NCBI GenBank assembly: GCA_021815405.1 | Contig: JAKAGV010000018.1 | Location: 1 to 64,000 of the forward strand | DNA length: 64,000 bases | Origin: Bacteroidota bacterium | GTDB taxonomy: Bacteria > Bacteroidota > Ignavibacteria > Ignavibacteriales > Ignavibacteriaceae | Direction: 5' to 3' | Part shown: piece by piece, positions 27,556 through 37,422 of the stretch | Position numbering within the stretch: position 1 is the first letter of the stretch | Layout: every line of letters begins with the position of its first letter | Program-made: the position numbers and the translations under genes | Notes under the pieces: model-generated | What the model saw: the letters and a program-made list of their open reading frames with translations, nothing else | Database searches by the model: none | Told to the model about the DNA's origin: nothing

Positions 27556-28839
27556 TTAAAATCCATAGGTTATATCTAATGAAACTAAATTCGCGTAAGA
27601 ATTATATGTCCCATCAAATGAATTTGCAGGAGCACCTTCGGGAACAACTGCACCATCAGTATAATCTTCGCGTGAATTTGTTACAGTAACCTGGTTATTT
27701 CTAATAAATAAGTAAGAAGCATCTATACGCAAGTTGTTACTAATTTTATAACCGGCTCCAACACTGAAACCTAGTCTGTTTGCTTCGGGTAAAGAAGGAC
27801 TAATGTATTCATCCTTAACCGGACTTTTATCAAAATAAATACCTGCACGAACGTCCAGTTCTTTCATCAAATTATATTCGGCACCAAGCCTAATTATATA
27901 AGAGTTCTGATACATTCTTGGGCTTGAAACTGTTTTCTTCGGAGTTGCGAAATTAATTGTTAACGTATCATAGCTAGACCAACCGACATACTGGAAGTCT
28001 GCACTTATTAATAATTTTGGAATAACTCTATATGCAGCTCCAACAGCAAGATTAAACGGCGTTGTTAAATTTGCTGAAACATCTCCGTTCGGAAGCAAAG
28101 CCGCAAATTGAGAAGGACCGGTTGTGGTTGCTGTTCCTTTGAAAGTGTATTTAACTATACTGTGGAACGAAGCTCCGAAGGATAAATCCTCATTCGGCTT
28201 ATACATTATTCCAAGGTTATATCCCCAAGCCGAATTATCTTTTCCGTCCAGCGACGTATAAGCATTTTGATTGAAAGGCGCGGGTGAACCTGGTGCAAGC
28301 GCAAGAGGCGACTTCTGAGAAATTTTCACATTAGCGAAGCTGTATACTAGCCCTGCACTAATTGAAAGCTGATCATTTATTTTGTAAGCAACAACCGGAG
28401 AAATTGTAAATACTTGCAGGCTGGTTTCTATGGCTAAATATTTTCCTATCCAATTAGGATCCCACTCAGAACCTAAGCCGAATGGACTTGTAAAACCTAA
28501 CCCGAAAGCCCAATCTTCGTTGTATCTATATGTTGCAAAGAAATGGGTCGGGAAAAAACTCTGCTTAGTAGCATCGTATTCAGTTACAGCCGGTGTAACA
28601 CCTCTGAAAGAGAAAACCGGAGCTATTAAAGTTGAGCCTAAAGTAATATTAATCCCGTTCATTTGGGTTAATCCTGCACCGTTATAATAAATCGCAGATG
28701 GATCATTCGAGATTGCGGTAAATGCACCTCCCATTGCAACAGCACGTGCATTATGTTCGTTTAATTGGAATCCGCCGGCAAAGATTTGACTATAAGCCAG
28801 CAAAAGAAAAAGGACAAAAGTAAAAATTTTTACTTTCAC
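27556..28839 (-). CDS. OmpP1/FadL-type outer-membrane transport protein
   Basis: The mature N-terminus GGFQLNEHNARAVAMGGAF, followed by NDPSAIYYNGAGLTQM, is the FadL signature: the plug that guides hydrophobic compounds through the outer-membrane barrel. Alternating beta strands run to a C-terminal aromatic residue. The start was placed at GTG 28839, where GGAGG lies four bases upstream and a signal peptide begins (KIFTFVLFLLLAYSQIFA). The longer frame to 28896 would run into the upstream BCCP gene. It may take up fatty acids or aromatic hydrocarbons; the neighbouring SGNH lipoprotein and biotin carboxylase genes fit lipid metabolism. Confidence 0.88.
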   Translation of the reverse strand: MKVKIFTFVLFLLLAYSQIFAGGFQLNEHNARAVAMGGAFTAISNDPSAIYYNGAGLTQMNGINITLGSTLIAPVFSFRGVTPAVTEYDATKQSFFPTHFFATYRYNEDWAFGLGFTSPFGLGSEWDPNWIGKYLAIETSLQVFTISPVVAYKINDQLSISAGLVYSFANVKISQKSPLALAPGSPAPFNQNAYTSLDGKDNSAWGYNLGIMYKPNEDLSFGASFHSIVKYTFKGTATTTGPSQFAALLPNGDVSANLTTPFNLAVGAAYRVIPKLLISADFQYVGWSSYDTLTINFATPKKTVSSPRMYQNSYIIRLGAEYNLMKELDVRAGIYFDKSPVKDEYISPSLPEANRLGFSVGAGYKISNNLRIDASYLFIRNNQVTVTNSREDYTDGAVVPEGAPANSFDGTYNSYANLVSLDITYGF

Positions 28840-28895
28840 GTGACCTCCAAGTGTTAATGATGTTAATTTGATATAATTATTCCAGAAGTAAATCA

Positions 28896-29396
28896 TTATT
28901 CTATTGTAAATAAGACGGCACCCTTTTCTACAGCGGTTCCCTCTTGTACTAATATTTCCTTAATTATTCCAGGTCGCGGCGCCCTTAGGTCGTTTTCCAT
29001 CTTCATTGCCTCAAGGATTAACACTGTTTCTCCTTGAATTATTTTATCCGAGGTATTCTTTTTAATTTTAAGTATCATTCCCGGCATAGGCGCCTTTACT
29101 TCTGTCCTTTGATGAGTCGAAGACCTTTGCTGCAATATTTCTTTTGCTTTCTCCTGCAGTAAAGACCGGACTTCTATTTCAAAAAGACAGCCGTTAATTA
29201 AAACCGAAAATCTGTCATTGTCAAGCTTATTAGATGTTATCTCATAAAAATTATTGTCCACTTTAAGAAGGTAATTTTGTCCGTCTAAATGAATTAAATC
29301 GCATTCATATTCATTTTTATCAACTGTTATTTTTGAATTACCGGAATAAGTAATTCTTTTCTTTTCTTCATTTAATGAAATGATAAATTCATTCAT
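28896..29396 (-). CDS. Biotin carboxyl carrier protein of an acyl-CoA carboxylase
   Basis: The 166-residue protein ends in a biotinyl domain of about 75 residues with the attachment motif EAMKMEND; the biotinylated Lys is K132. PMPGMILKI opens the domain. The N-terminal half (about 1-90) resembles the linker of propionyl/acyl-CoA carboxylase alpha chains rather than E. coli AccB. It overlaps the biotin carboxylase gene by 8 bp, so the pair equals a split alpha subunit. No carboxyltransferase gene is adjacent. Confidence 0.88.
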   Translation of the reverse strand: MNEFIISLNEEKKRITYSGNSKITVDKNEYECDLIHLDGQNYLLKVDNNFYEITSNKLDNDRFSVLINGCLFEIEVRSLLQEKAKEILQQRSSTHQRTEVKAPMPGMILKIKKNTSDKIIQGETVLILEAMKMENDLRAPRPGIIKEILVQEGTAVEKGAVLFTIE

Positions 29397-30897
29397 ACAT
29401 CAAATCCTGCCAGCGGTTGTGTTGTGCTTGTTTAGTTTGCTTATTATATCCGTTATGATTTTTACCGGAAAGTTTTTCTTTTATAAGAACAGCTACAATT
29501 GCTGCTGCATCTTCTAATTCGGGATTTGTTCTATTTTTAGATGCCGAACTGTTTAAGTTTTCCAGTTCTCTTTCAAGATAGTTTATATCTATCTCACCTT
29601 TTTTAAATTTGTCATCATCAAATACCGATTTTAGAAAAGTAATATTATTTATTAAGCCGGCAATTTGATATTCTCCCAAAGCGCGTTTCATTCTTTCGAT
29701 AGCGCTCCCTCTATCCAGCGCCCAGCAAACCAGCTTTGATATCAGTGGATCATAATAAATTGATATTTCGGATCCTTTCCCGAATCCGTCATCAACTCGG
29801 ACTCCCGGACCGGAAGGAATTTTATATTCGGTTAGAATTCCTGTCGAAGGTAAAAAATTATTCTCAGGATCTTCAGCATAAATTCTGCATTCAAAAGCAT
29901 GTCCGTTTATTTTTAAATCTTTCTGAGTAAAGGATAGTTTCTTACCCGAAGCTATTAAAATTTGTTCTTTAACCAGATCTATTCCCGTAATAAATTCAGT
30001 AACCGGATGTTCAACTTGAAGGCGTGTATTCATTTCGAGAAAATAGAAATTCTTTTCCGCATCCATTAAAAATTCAATCGTACCGGCGTTGTAATAACCA
30101 CAAGCCTTAGCAGCATTTACCGCCGCCTGAGTAATTCTATTTCTTGTCTCCTGATCAACAAATGATGAAGGAGATTCTTCAATTATTTTTTGATGTCTTC
30201 TCTGAATCGAACATTCTCTTTCGAAGAGATGAGCAAAATTTCCATGCTTGTCACCAATAACCTGTACTTCAATGTGTCTTGGGTTTTCAATATATTTCTC
30301 AATATAAATCGAATCATCGCCGAATGCTTTCATTGCTTCTCTTTGAGTAGCTTCGAAAGCATCATTAAATTCTTTTTCCGACGAGATTTTTCTCATGCCT
30401 TTCCCGCCTCCGCCTGCTGCAGCTTTAAGTAGAATCGGGAATCCAATTTCTTTTGCAGACCAAATACCTTCATTTATCGAAGCAATCGGTTTAGTTGTTC
30501 CCGGTACAATTGGGACACCGCTTTTTGACATTAATTCTCTTGCCGCAGTTTTACTTCCCATCATCTCAACAGATTTAGATGACGGACCGATAAAATTTAT
30601 TTTTTCCTCTTCACATCGTTTTATAAACTCAGAATTCTCTGAAAAGAAGCCGTAGCCTGGATGTATTGCGTCGGCTTTAATTTCTTTTGCTAATTCAATT
30701 ATTTTTGTTTGATTCAGATAAGATTGTGAAGCGGTCGACTCTCCGATGTAATATGCTTCATCAGCCAAGCGAGTATGTAAAGATGTTTTATCTGCATCGG
30801 AATAAATAGCCGCTGATTTAATTCCCATCTCTCTGCAGGCTCGAATAATCCTTACAGCAATCTCTCCTCTGTTTGCAACTAAAATTTTCTTAATCAA
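29389..30897 (-). CDS. accC: Biotin carboxylase subunit (AccC/PccA-type)
   Basis: A full-length biotin carboxylase of 502 residues. The N-terminal MIKKILVANRGEIAVRII is followed by the ATP-grasp glycine loop AAAGGGGKGMRKI, EKYIENPRHIEVQV and the active-site block EMNTRLQVEHPVTE. It carboxylates biotin on the carrier protein with ATP and bicarbonate. An extra C-terminal tail of about 50 residues (Lys/Asn-rich) goes beyond the minimal domain. The acyl-CoA specificity depends on a carboxyltransferase encoded elsewhere. Confidence 0.93.
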   Translation of the reverse strand: MIKKILVANRGEIAVRIIRACREMGIKSAAIYSDADKTSLHTRLADEAYYIGESTASQSYLNQTKIIELAKEIKADAIHPGYGFFSENSEFIKRCEEEKINFIGPSSKSVEMMGSKTAARELMSKSGVPIVPGTTKPIASINEGIWSAKEIGFPILLKAAAGGGGKGMRKISSEKEFNDAFEATQREAMKAFGDDSIYIEKYIENPRHIEVQVIGDKHGNFAHLFERECSIQRRHQKIIEESPSSFVDQETRNRITQAAVNAAKACGYYNAGTIEFLMDAEKNFYFLEMNTRLQVEHPVTEFITGIDLVKEQILIASGKKLSFTQKDLKINGHAFECRIYAEDPENNFLPSTGILTEYKIPSGPGVRVDDGFGKGSEISIYYDPLISKLVCWALDRGSAIERMKRALGEYQIAGLINNITFLKSVFDDDKFKKGEIDINYLERELENLNSSASKNRTNPELEDAAAIVAVLIKEKLSGKNHNGYNKQTKQAQHNRWQDLMYE

Positions 30898-31036
30898 TGT
30901 AACCCTAATGTTGATTAATGATTATAATTTCTTTTTACAAATTATAACAAAGAATTATAAAAACATAAAGCAAAAGTTCAATATATTAGCATTCAATCTT
31001 TTACACACACCTAATTTTATTTATCTCTTATACTAT

Positions 31037-33382
31037 TCAATTGAATTCAGCAATAGTAATTCCGTCCCCCCCGAATTCAATTGGTGCATAATAAAATTTT
31101 TTTACCTTTTCATGGCTCTTCAAAATATCCTGTACGGTTTTTTTCAAAGCACCGGTTCCTTTGCCATGAAGAATTTCAACTCTATCCATGCCAGATGAAT
31201 AAGCTTCATCTAAAAATCTTATTACCTCAAACTCAGCTTCTTCCGATCTTTCACCTCTGATATCTAATCTGAATTGAGGTGCAGATATATCAAAGCCGGA
31301 ATAACTGTGCTGCGTTTTAATTTCATCCTTTTTTGCTTTCTCAAGATTTCTTAAATCCGCCTGCATTTTTACCGAACCAATCCTAAGTGTAGCCTTCTTT
31401 CCGTCTTTGGAAATTTCAATAATCTCTCCGGTTGAACCTGTATTTTTTATAGCAGCTATATCTCCTACGATAAAATTATCTATTTCTGTTGCAATATTAA
31501 TTTCATCTTTAAAGAGATTTTTATTTTTCTCTTTTATCTCTTTAATAATGTTTTGCGATTCTTTTATTACTTCGCTTTTAGCGTGTGATTCTTTTAAATC
31601 CTTAATTACTTTTTCAACTTTTTTATTAATATCTCTTAAATATTCCTCCGCTTCAGTCTTTGCCTTTTTAAGAATTTCCTTCTTCTCCCGATCAAGTTTC
31701 TCAATATTATTTTTGTAAAGATTTGATAAACCTGCAAGCCTGGAGTTTTCAACTTCCATCTTCTTTAATTTGTCTTCAAGTTCATGCGATTTTCTTTCAA
31801 TCTCAACAAGAAAACTTTCTACTTTGTGCTTATCACTGTCAAGATATTGTGCGGCGGTATTGAAAAACTGATCATCAAAGCCAATACGCTTTGCAACTTC
31901 AAAAGCGTAACTGGAGCCTGGTATTCCCTGCTTAAACTGATATGTTGGTTTTAAATTTTGAGTATCAAATTCCATTGCAGCATTTTCAAAACCGCTCAAG
32001 TCGTTTGCAATCATTTTAAGACTGCCGTGATGAGTTGTTGCAAAAACAGTAGCATGTTTGTCTCTTAATCCGATTAAAACTGATGCAGCCAAAGCAGAAC
32101 CTTCTTCCGGATCGGTTCCTGTTCCTATTTCATCTAACAGAACAAGTGATTTGGAACCTGCTGAATTCAAAATCATATTTATATTTGAAAGATGAGAACT
32201 AAATGTCGATAATTCATCTTCAATTGATTGAGCATCTCCAATATCGAGTAAGACATTTTCGAACAAATGGAAATTAGAATCTGGGCTTGCTGGGATATGA
32301 ATTCCCGAATTTACCAAAAGTGTTAATAGACCGATTGTTTTTAACACAACAGTTTTTCCGCCGGCATTCGGTCCGGTTATAAGAATTATTTTTTTATCTT
32401 TTACTGATACATTCAGCGGTATTGTTTTTTCTTTACCGAATTTTTTTAAAAGAATTGGATGTCTAGCTTCATTTATTTGAAAAGGTTTCCGGTTATCTAA
32501 TTGAGGGAATGAACCTATTATTTCAAGCGAATAATTTGCTTTGGCAAAAACTGAATCGACATAAGCTACAATTTCCAGCGAAGATTTAAGCCATTCGCTG
32601 CTTTCTCCAATTCTCTTTGTCACCTCTTTAAGCAGCCGTTCAATTTCTCTTCTTTCTGCAAATGAAAGAGAAACTATTTCATTGTTTAATTCAAGTGTTT
32701 CTTCAGGTTCTATGTAAACAGTTTGCCCTGTAGAAGATTCCGAATGTATAAAACCACGGATATGCCGCTTATGCTCAGCTTTAACTGGAATAACAATCCT
32801 GCCATCACGAAGAGTAAGATATTCTTCACGAACTATATCTTTTTCTTCGAGTGATTTTATTATCCGGTTAACCGATCTTATAAGATCATCATTCTTTATC
32901 CTAATTTCTTTCCTAATCTCTGCCAGCTTAGCACTTGCGCTGTCCTTTACTTCTCCGTTCTCATTTATAATTTTCTGAATGTAATGCTCGAAAAGCTTAT
33001 CTGAAAATAATCCGGATGATATTTCGTAAAGCAGAGGAGAAGTTTCTCTATTTTGTTTTAAATAATTCTGCAGGTTCCTTGAAATAACCGCAAGCTTCAA
33101 AATCTCTAGAATTTTTTTGCTGTCGATTATCGCTCCTTCAATCTTACTTTTTGAAATCGTCTCTTCAAGCTCAGGAAGATATTCAATCGGAGGGATAACA
33201 TTTTTAATTAAAACTTCTTTAGCTTCACTTACTGTCTCGCCTTCATTTTTAATTTGAGATTGACTTGTAAACGGCATTGAAGATAGAAGTTTATTCTTCC
33301 CTTTTTCCGTTATGCAATATTTGGCAGCATATTGTAATACTTTCTGATATTCTAAGCTCTCAAGGACTTGAGGTAAAATCAT
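31037..33382 (-). CDS. mutS2: MutS2 endonuclease/ATPase
   Basis: The protein has 781 residues. The MutS-like core and lever domains (about 1-320) lead to the ABC ATPase with Walker A GPNAGGKTVVLK near residue 337 and Walker B LVLLDEIGTGTDPEEGS. A long coiled coil (about 510-635) and a C-terminal Smr nuclease domain (about 700-781; LDIRGERSEEA, ILHGKGTGAL) follow. MutS2 suppresses homologous recombination and helps rescue collided ribosomes. It overlaps the CvpA gene by 4 bp. Confidence 0.95.
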   Translation of the reverse strand: MILPQVLESLEYQKVLQYAAKYCITEKGKNKLLSSMPFTSQSQIKNEGETVSEAKEVLIKNVIPPIEYLPELEETISKSKIEGAIIDSKKILEILKLAVISRNLQNYLKQNRETSPLLYEISSGLFSDKLFEHYIQKIINENGEVKDSASAKLAEIRKEIRIKNDDLIRSVNRIIKSLEEKDIVREEYLTLRDGRIVIPVKAEHKRHIRGFIHSESSTGQTVYIEPEETLELNNEIVSLSFAERREIERLLKEVTKRIGESSEWLKSSLEIVAYVDSVFAKANYSLEIIGSFPQLDNRKPFQINEARHPILLKKFGKEKTIPLNVSVKDKKIILITGPNAGGKTVVLKTIGLLTLLVNSGIHIPASPDSNFHLFENVLLDIGDAQSIEDELSTFSSHLSNINMILNSAGSKSLVLLDEIGTGTDPEEGSALAASVLIGLRDKHATVFATTHHGSLKMIANDLSGFENAAMEFDTQNLKPTYQFKQGIPGSSYAFEVAKRIGFDDQFFNTAAQYLDSDKHKVESFLVEIERKSHELEDKLKKMEVENSRLAGLSNLYKNNIEKLDREKKEILKKAKTEAEEYLRDINKKVEKVIKDLKESHAKSEVIKESQNIIKEIKEKNKNLFKDEINIATEIDNFIVGDIAAIKNTGSTGEIIEISKDGKKATLRIGSVKMQADLRNLEKAKKDEIKTQHSYSGFDISAPQFRLDIRGERSEEAEFEVIRFLDEAYSSGMDRVEILHGKGTGALKKTVQDILKSHEKVKKFYYAPIEFGGDGITIAEFN

Positions 33383-33900
33383 AATGTCGTATCTTTATTG
33401 TTAATATAGTCCTTAATAATCTCTTTCGTCTTTGGAGTGTAGTTTGAAATGTAATTTATAGTAGCTGGCAGAATGTTGTAAACTTTTTTATAAAACATTG
33501 AGGACTTAGACGACTCTTTAGATGGCACATTAAATACATTAAGTAAAAAGAATACTGCGCTTAGAAAAAATAAAATTTGGACAGCCCCAAATACTCCACC
33601 GATAATCTGGTTTATCCAATTATTTACTTTATCAAACGGATGGACGAGTCTTTTAATAATTGCAAAGACAAGTATGACTAAAAAGAAAATAGTAATGCCC
33701 GCAATAATTTGTGAAAGATAAAACTCGATGCCAAATATTCTTTCTATTGCTCTTCCAAGCTCACCTGAAAATCTAATTGCAAGGAAAATACCAAGTCCAA
33801 ATCCAACCAAGCCAATCATCTTTCTCACGAAACCATCTTTATATCCGAGAATAAACCCTATTAATACAACAACAATTATAATAATATCAATTACGTTCAA
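33379..33900 (-). CDS. CvpA family inner-membrane protein
   Basis: A 173-residue protein with four predicted membrane helices. The N-terminus NVIDIIIIVVVLIGFILGYKD and the RLVHPFDKVNNWINQIIGG loop match the CvpA family. No ATG occurs near this end, so the start is a TTG that gives the standard CvpA N-terminus. CvpA-like proteins are linked to envelope stress resistance; the exact role is unknown. Its stop overlaps the mutS2 start by 4 bp, a pairing common in this group of bacteria. Confidence 0.85.
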   Translation of the reverse strand: MNVIDIIIIVVVLIGFILGYKDGFVRKMIGLVGFGLGIFLAIRFSGELGRAIERIFGIEFYLSQIIAGITIFFLVILVFAIIKRLVHPFDKVNNWINQIIGGVFGAVQILFFLSAVFFLLNVFNVPSKESSKSSMFYKKVYNILPATINYISNYTPKTKEIIKDYINNKDTTL

Positions 33901-33990
33901 ATTCAGTATATCCTTATCATAGTTATCAGAACCAAATAAATTTTACTTTTATTCACTTTATAATATCAATTTTATAAACACCAAATCATT

Positions 33991-34452
33991 TTAATTTGAA
34001 GATGAAGGATTTAAATAACTTTCTACAGCAGCTTTTACTATTTTTCCATCAACTTTACCTTTCAATTCTTTCATAACCAGGGGCATTAGCTTTGGGAAAT
34101 CTTCTTTTGTCTTTGCACCGATGCTTTCCGCAATCTTCTCCACTTCAGCTTTTATTTCTTCTTCGCTAAGCTGCTTTGGAAGATATTCCTGGATTATTTT
34201 CAGCTCATTTTCCTCTTTAGATGCGAGATCTTCTCTTTTAGCTAACCTATACTGCTCGATTGCATCTTTTCTTTTTTTAGCTGCAGAGCTTAAAAGTTTT
34301 AATTCTTCTTCTGAATTTAATTCTTTTCCAGTCCCACTCTTTTCAAATTCAAGTATCAATGCTCTTATTGATCTAATGGTTTCCAGACGAAGCTTTTCAC
34401 CTGATTTCATGGCTGCTTTTAAATCTTCATTTATTTTATCTTTTAAGTTCAT
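33991..34452 (-). CDS. GatB/YqeY domain protein
   Basis: The 153-residue helical protein matches YqeY: KINEDLKAAMKSGEKLRLETIRSIRA at the N-terminus, then EEELKIIQEYLPKQLSE in the middle, and a C-terminal domain (about 95-150) like the tail of the GatB amidotransferase subunit that touches tRNA. ATG at 34452 was taken, with GGAG five bases upstream. Stand-alone YqeY proteins have no settled function. It has its own spacer on both sides, without a clear promoter. Confidence 0.9.
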   Translation of the reverse strand: MNLKDKINEDLKAAMKSGEKLRLETIRSIRALILEFEKSGTGKELNSEEELKLLSSAAKKRKDAIEQYRLAKREDLASKEENELKIIQEYLPKQLSEEEIKAEVEKIAESIGAKTKEDFPKLMPLVMKELKGKVDGKIVKAAVESYLNPSSSN

Positions 34453-34603
34453 CAATTCTCCGGTATTTATTTTTGTAAATATATCAAAAAATACTTATAC
34501 ATTAATTTAACTTATTTTCCCCTTTTATTGCTCATTAGTTATTAAAAGTAATTTTAATTTTTATGAAATTAATCCAGAACCTTAAAACCCGCCGCATATA
34601 GTA

Positions 34604-36136
34604 TTATATTTCAAATTTTATTCCTTGGGCAAGAGGTAAATCATTTCCAAAATTAATTGTATTAGTTTGCCGTCTCATATAAGCTTTCCATGCATCTGAA
34701 CCGCTTTCTCGTCCTCCGCCTGTTTGTTTTTCACCGCCAAAAGCGCCGCCAATTTCGGCACCGGATGTTCCAATATTTACATTTGCTATTCCACAGTCAG
34801 ATCCTTCAGCAGAAAGAAATTGTTCAGCTTCTCTCATATTATTTGTAAAGATTGAAGAGGATAATCCTTGAACTACACCATTATGCAGTTTAATTGCATT
34901 TGTTACATCTCCAGAATATTTAATCAGATATAAAATCGGAGCAAATGTTTCTTCCTGTACTATTGTATAATGATTCTCCGCTTCCACTATTGCCGGTCTT
35001 ACGTAACAGCCTGATTCATATCCTTTACCGACCAATACTTCTCCGCCAAAAATAACCTTTCCGCCTTCCTTCTTAACTTTTTCCAGCGCTGAAACAAACA
35101 TTTCAACTGCTTTTTTATCAATCAAAGGACCGACATGATTTTTTTCATCAAGTGGATCTCCTATCTTTAATCCCTGATATGCTTTAACAAGAGATTCTTT
35201 CAGTTTTTCATATATTGAATCATGAATTATTAATCGTCTTGTGGTTGTACATCTTTGACCGCATGTTCCAACTGCACCAAATACAAGTGCCGGTAAGGCT
35301 AATTTTAAATCCGCATTTTCTGTAAGAATAATTCCGTTGTTTCCGCCAAGTTCTAAAATTGCTTTTCCGAATCTTTTAGCAATAACTTCACCGGCGTGTT
35401 TTCCAACTTCCGTTGATCCTGTTAAAGAAATTAAAGGAATGTTACTATTATTTAGAAGCTTCTCGCCAATAGTTGCACCTCTGCCAATTACTAAAGAAAA
35501 GATTCCTTCTGGTAAATTGTTTTCTTTTATTACGTCTGAAATAATATTTTGAACAGCTATTGCCGAAAGCGGTACTTTTGAAGAAGGCTTCCATAAACAA
35601 ACATCTCCGCATACAGCAGCTATCATTGCATTCCATGCAAAAACTGCAACAGGAAAGTTAAATGATGTAATTATTCCTACGATACCTAGAGGAAGATATT
35701 GATCATACATCCTATGGTTTGGTCTTTCAGAAGCCATAGTAAATCCATAAAGCTGTCTGGACTGCCCTACGGCAATATCGCAAATGTCAATCATTTCCTG
35801 TACTTCGCCAAGACCTTCCTGCAAAGATTTGCCCATTTCATAAGACACTAATCTTCCTAGCTCCGGCTTAAACTCTCTTAGTTTCAATCCTATTTGTCTT
35901 ACAATTTCACCGCGTTTTGGTGCGGGAACTTTCCTCCAATATAAGAAGGCTTCTTTAGCTTTAGCTATTATTTGCTCATAATCTTTCTCTGAAGCTTGAT
36001 AGACTGATGCAATATATTTACCGTCTACAGGTGAAGAAATTTTTAACTCTCCTTCGCTGGTTGTTTTGAACCATTCTGAACCTGTGCTTGAACCAAAATT
36101 GTTTTCTTTGATTCCAAGCTTATCCAAGAATTCCAT
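34604..36136 (-). CDS. ALDH7-type aldehyde dehydrogenase, probable alpha-aminoadipic semialdehyde dehydrogenase
   Basis: The 510-residue aldehyde dehydrogenase has general-base Glu in ELGGNNG (about residue 260) and the nucleophile in [11 protein letters not shown] (about 292). The N-terminal half ([20 protein letters not shown]) and the tail [21 protein letters not shown] are typical of ALDH7 (antiquitin/AmaB). These enzymes oxidise 2-aminoadipate 6-semialdehyde to 2-aminoadipate. Start ATG at 36136 has GGAGAT at good spacing. The lysine 6-aminotransferase that would make its substrate lies 1.4 kb away in the divergent direction. Confidence 0.9.
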   Translation of the reverse strand: MEFLDKLGIKENNFGSSTGSEWFKTTSEGELKISSPVDGKYIASVYQASEKDYEQIIAKAKEAFLYWRKVPAPKRGEIVRQIGLKLREFKPELGRLVSYEMGKSLQEGLGEVQEMIDICDIAVGQSRQLYGFTMASERPNHRMYDQYLPLGIVGIITSFNFPVAVFAWNAMIAAVCGDVCLWKPSSKVPLSAIAVQNIISDVIKENNLPEGIFSLVIGRGATIGEKLLNNSNIPLISLTGSTEVGKHAGEVIAKRFGKAILELGGNNGIILTENADLKLALPALVFGAVGTCGQRCTTTRRLIIHDSIYEKLKESLVKAYQGLKIGDPLDEKNHVGPLIDKKAVEMFVSALEKVKKEGGKVIFGGEVLVGKGYESGCYVRPAIVEAENHYTIVQEETFAPILYLIKYSGDVTNAIKLHNGVVQGLSSSIFTNNMREAEQFLSAEGSDCGIANVNIGTSGAEIGGAFGGEKQTGGGRESGSDAWKAYMRRQTNTINFGNDLPLAQGIKFEI

Positions 36137-36372
36137 TGTCAATCTCCTTTAAATTTTAAAATTAAATTATTATAGTTCTTTAACTATATTAATGAAATTT
36201 ACCCAAATGAAACATCAAGTTCAATTTAAAATTCATAGAAAAGTGCTGCTCGCATTAGACCATAAATAAAGTAACCGAAGTCAGTTTGTAAAAAGGTCAC
36301 TGAGTCATAATATAGGTTACCAAGAATATTAAAGGTTTTCTATGAGCAATTCAGCAAAGAAATAGTATTTAG

Positions 36373-36760
36373 TTGAGATCAGGAAACGATAATGCTCATA
36401 TCGAAGAAAAGAACTGGACTCATGTCAGACAATTTATTGGTTATCAGAGATTTGATAATATCAATACAGTAGACATGCTGAATGACCTTTACCAGAGTGA
36501 GTGGAGATTTTATTTGAACTTCTTTATTCATTCTTGCATACTGGTTGATAAGAAAAGAGACGGCTCTAAGATTATAAAAAAATTCTCACCACCGTAGTCT
36601 CCCTGTCAATGAGTTTTGACTTCCGATCAAATCAGTCCAACTAAGAAAAAAGAAGTTACTAAAATTTTTAATTTACTTGATCCTTTCTTACTTGTGAAGA
36701 GGATAAAAAATAAAATTATCACCATCAACCGACTAAAATTCAATTTATGTAGAAAAGTTT
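36373..36760 (+). pseudogene. Decayed integrase-core transposase fragment
   Basis: The frame from 36373 reads GNDNAHIEEKNWTHVRQFIG and later FDNINTVDMLNDLYQSEW. This matches the C-terminal end of DDE integrase-core transposases of the IS481-like kind, which usually read DN-x-HVEQKNWTHVR. The frame breaks at a stop near 36597. A second frame continues with LLDPFLLVKRIKNKI, resembling the usual LNPF-x-LKK tail. The catalytic N-terminal part is gone. It is a dead fragment, not a functional gene. Confidence 0.7.
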
Positions 36761-36977
36761 ATAAAAGGGAAAATATTCAAGCAATATTTCGCATTATCAA
36801 AAGCAGACCTCCTAAAGTTATATAAACAATAGGCTTGGTGTAAATTTATCTGATTTCTTTTTCTAATTTATTCTTTCAAGACTTCACCCCACGATCATGT
36901 TTGTAGAATTTTGAAAGCACATGCCGGAAGTGATTGGTTACCTAGCATTATTCCTTTTGAACACTCACGCTCATCCC

Positions 36978-37039
36978 ATATGAGTTGCTTCAAGGTCGCT
37001 TTAATTGAAGATTTGAAGCGATTAAGTAGCGACTCATAT
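36978..37039. repeat. 62-nt two-stem imperfect hairpin
   Basis: Outer stem: ATATGAGTTGCT (36978-36989) pairs with AGCGACTCATAT (37028-37039), with one G-U pair. A symmetrical 4 x 4 internal loop follows, then an inner stem GGTCGCTT (36994-37001) with AAGCGATT (37016-37023) and a 14-nt loop. It lies between the transposase fragment and the repeat at 37086. It could be a transposon-internal structure or a small structured RNA; no family was recognised. Confidence 0.55.
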
Positions 37040-37085
37040 TTGGTTTGAATAGTTCCCTTGTATGTGTTTTGCTTATAACATAATT

Positions 37086-37147
37086 ATGACATCCGGAAGC
37101 TGACACTTAGTGGCTACCGATTTATTATTTTCCGGTCAGTAGTGTAA
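37086..37147. repeat. Hairpin-headed dispersed repeat, copy 2
   Basis: An inverted repeat (CGGAAGC and GCTACCG) is followed by a T-rich link and GGTCAGTAGTGTAA. Copy 1 at 70-130 shares the hairpin position, the GTGGCT-CC segment, the TTATT link and the 14-base end with one change. Its place about 0.4 kb beyond the transposase remnant suggests that it is a terminal repeat of that element. Confidence 0.5.
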
Positions 37148-37422
37148 TTCTTTATTATCCTTCGCTTACCTTTTATTATGACCCAATACGTGCTATATTC
37201 TTGTTGTTCGAATAATAGGCAGTAATATTGATTATTCAACTTTTAAATCTTAGATTTGAAAAAGAAAATTTGGTTATACCATGATAGGATTAAAAAATTT
37301 TAAAAAAGAGACAGGGTTTAAAAGCTTGAGAAGTTACCTTGTCTCCAGATTCGAGAATGTCTTCTAATTCCCCCCAATTTATCTGTCCATTTTTATTCTT
37401 ATAAGTTTTCAAAATTAAATTT

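Noticed and set aside
36830-37085. Coding remnants in the rest of the IS debris
   Set aside because: All frames are broken by stops, and no stretch resembled a known transposase; only structural repeats are reported.
37308-37345. Inverted repeat GAGACAGGG / CCTTGTCTC upstream of lat as a riboswitch or attenuator
   Set aside because: The stem has one mismatch and a 20-nt loop, lies upstream of the candidate promoter and has no U-run; no known riboswitch motif was seen.
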